Assembly: GCF_030123065.1 (NCBI RefSeq)
Contig: NZ_CP126093.1
Location: 6,020,001 to 6,084,000, forward strand
DNA: 64,000 bases
Direction: 5' to 3'
DNA from: Neobacillus sp. DY30
Lineage (GTDB): Bacteria > Bacillota > Bacilli > Bacillales > Cytobacillaceae
How positions within the stretch are numbered: the first letter of the stretch is position 1; each line of letters begins with the position of its first letter. A program made the position numbers and the translations under genes. The notes beneath the pieces are model-generated. The model ran no database searches and was not told the DNA's origin. It saw only the letters and a program-made list of their open reading frames with translations. Of the stretch, positions 63,049 to 64,000 are shown piece by piece.

Positions 63049-64000
63049 CTATGCAACTAGTTTGCTTTTGTTTTTCGAGCCATATTTCTTTTCCCAATAG
63101 TAATAAACAGGGAGACCTGTTACGATGACAATCAGTGCCGCAATCATCCCTTCTATCGGGGCCCAAGTGAACGTTCCCCAAGCAAGCCATGATGCACCAA
63201 GGATAGCTAAAATCGTGGTTAATCGCCAGACCGGCATGCGATATACCGGCTTATAATCCTCGCGTTTACGGCATTTATAAACTGCAGCAAAATCCATAAT
63301 ATTTATGAGCAACTGTATGAGCGTGAAATATCCCAGCAATGCTGTTAAATTACTAAACATCACAAGAATACAGGCATATGTAACCTGAACAATAATAGAA
63401 AAACTTGGTGTTTCATATTTCGGATGAACCTTCGCAAAACGTTGAAAGAATAGACCATCCTTTGCCATTGCATATTCCAGACGAGGCTGGAACATAATGC
63501 ACGAGCTCAACGATCCCAGTATGACAATAATCGCTGTAACAGCAACAAATGAGGAGGCAACATCAGAGAGTCCCGGGATATACTTGACAGCGTCAGAAAC
63601 CGCGGCACTAGAATTAATTAATTTTTCAAAAGGCATTAAACCTATAATACAAACAGCAAGCAATGTATATAACGCCAAGACTATTAAAACTGAGCTAATA
63701 AGAGCACGCGGCAGGACCTTTCCTGGATTTTTAAATTCCCCAGCCATAAAACAAATTGCCGCCATTCCCGTATACGCCCAAGTAGTGGCAGAAACTCCAC
63801 CTATTAAGCTAGTTTTCACCTCACCGGACGCAGGTACATAGGAAAAGTTCCCCGGGTTTAAATACATAAGACCCAATCCGATGACAATTAAGAATGGAAT
63901 GATTTTTACAGCCGTAATAATGACTTGGAATTTGCCGCCTTCTTTTACACTTCGATAATGAATGGAAGTAATGATGAGAATGATTGCAATGGCAAGTAAT
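63049..64000 (-). CDS. APC-family amino acid permease, FrlA-like (5' end outside window)
   Basis: The frame stays open to the right edge (upstream residues read RSVKEGGKFQVIITAVKIIPF), so the N-terminal third is missing. About 316 residues are visible with eight or more hydrophobic segments and the APC patterns GMAAICFMAGEFKNPGKVLPRALI and LEYAMAKDGLFFQRFAKVHPK. Position before frlB suggests an importer of fructoselysine or a similar Amadori compound, as FrlA in E. coli, in contrast to the ABC importer of the B. subtilis frl locus. Substrate is inferred from context only. Confidence 0.8.
   Translation of the reverse strand, partial: LLAIAIILIITSIHYRSVKEGGKFQVIITAVKIIPFLIVIGLGLMYLNPGNFSYVPASGEVKTSLIGGVSATTWAYTGMAAICFMAGEFKNPGKVLPRALISSVLIVLALYTLLAVCIIGLMPFEKLINSSAAVSDAVKYIPGLSDVASSFVAVTAIIVILGSLSSCIMFQPRLEYAMAKDGLFFQRFAKVHPKYETPSFSIIVQVTYACILVMFSNLTALLGYFTLIQLLINIMDFAAVYKCRKREDYKPVYRMPVWRLTTILAILGASWLAWGTFTWAPIEGMIAALIVIVTGLPVYYYWEKKYGSKNKSKLVA

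Overview
The window reads as a chromosomal segment of an endospore-forming Bacillaceae bacterium, probably close to Neobacillus or Bacillus. The evidence is low-GC DNA, strong AGGAGG-type ribosome binding sites with frequent TTG/GTG starts, a spore-protein-like small gene, class IV phaRBC polyhydroxyalkanoate genes, niaP, yfiB/yfiC-like ABC exporters, opp and liv transporters and InhA-type metalloproteases. I see no rRNA, tRNA, CRISPR array, prophage or integrase. The genus call is inference.

Layout. 1-3474 (+): end of a nitrous-oxide-reductase maturation operon, nosD (cut by the window edge), nosY, nosF and an unusual YtkA/SurA-like lipoprotein. 3564-9445 (mostly -): housekeeping and hypothetical genes, including a frameshifted PQQ-type sugar dehydrogenase, a Cof phosphatase, AlkD, a tandem P-loop ATPase, a YbaK-type deacylase and a GGQ/Pro-rich protein. 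9812-11620 (+): an orphan B12-binding radical SAM enzyme. 11651-16282 (-): livKHMGF branched-chain amino acid ABC importer with CodY-like boxes upstream. 16559-25061 (-): niaP, a heterodimeric ABC exporter, an ASCH protein, and a TetR-controlled ABC-2 exporter with two operator palindromes. 25224-27609 (+): NERD protein, a short tandem repeat, pepT. 27629-29302: a complete IS3-family element (IS150-like) sitting in the loop of the pepT terminator. 29317-31452: a LysR/GltC-like regulator with a large internal deletion, divergent from gdhA.

31747-33057 (+): ECF sigma factor and its membrane anti-sigma. 33117-34548: a secreted protein interrupted by an in-frame stop, then a NicO-type metal permease. 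34587-36685 (-): ParR-like RHH adaptor, ParM-like actin, and upstream an array of about 16 degenerate heptamers spaced at roughly one helical turn. I read this as a chromosomally located type II (actin) partition module with its centromere, and it is the most interesting locus here. 37420-44168: three secreted metalloproteases (two M6/InhA type, one HExxH gluzincin-like) in which two share the same C-terminal module. 44451-47252: ilvA behind a perfect 23-bp palindrome, and a BCCT transporter. 47418-53348 (-): oppABCDF. 53684-55619 (+): DUF3899 protein, VOC protein, LysM amidase-like protein. 55787-58131 (-): phaR-phaB-phaC. 58545-60209 (+): a second, orphan OppA. 60305-64000 (-): a fructoselysine locus, frlA-like permease (cut by the window edge), frlB, frlD, frlR.

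Functionally the segment is dominated by nitrogen and peptide nutrition (extracellular proteases, Opp, PepT, Liv, IlvA, GdhA, Frl), with several CodY-like sites suggesting common nutritional control, plus anaerobic respiration (nos) and carbon storage (pha). Several loci carry lesions (frameshift, in-frame stop, in-frame deletion, IS insertion, a relic ABC gene), which suggests ongoing decay or laboratory adaptation, or sequence error in some cases.
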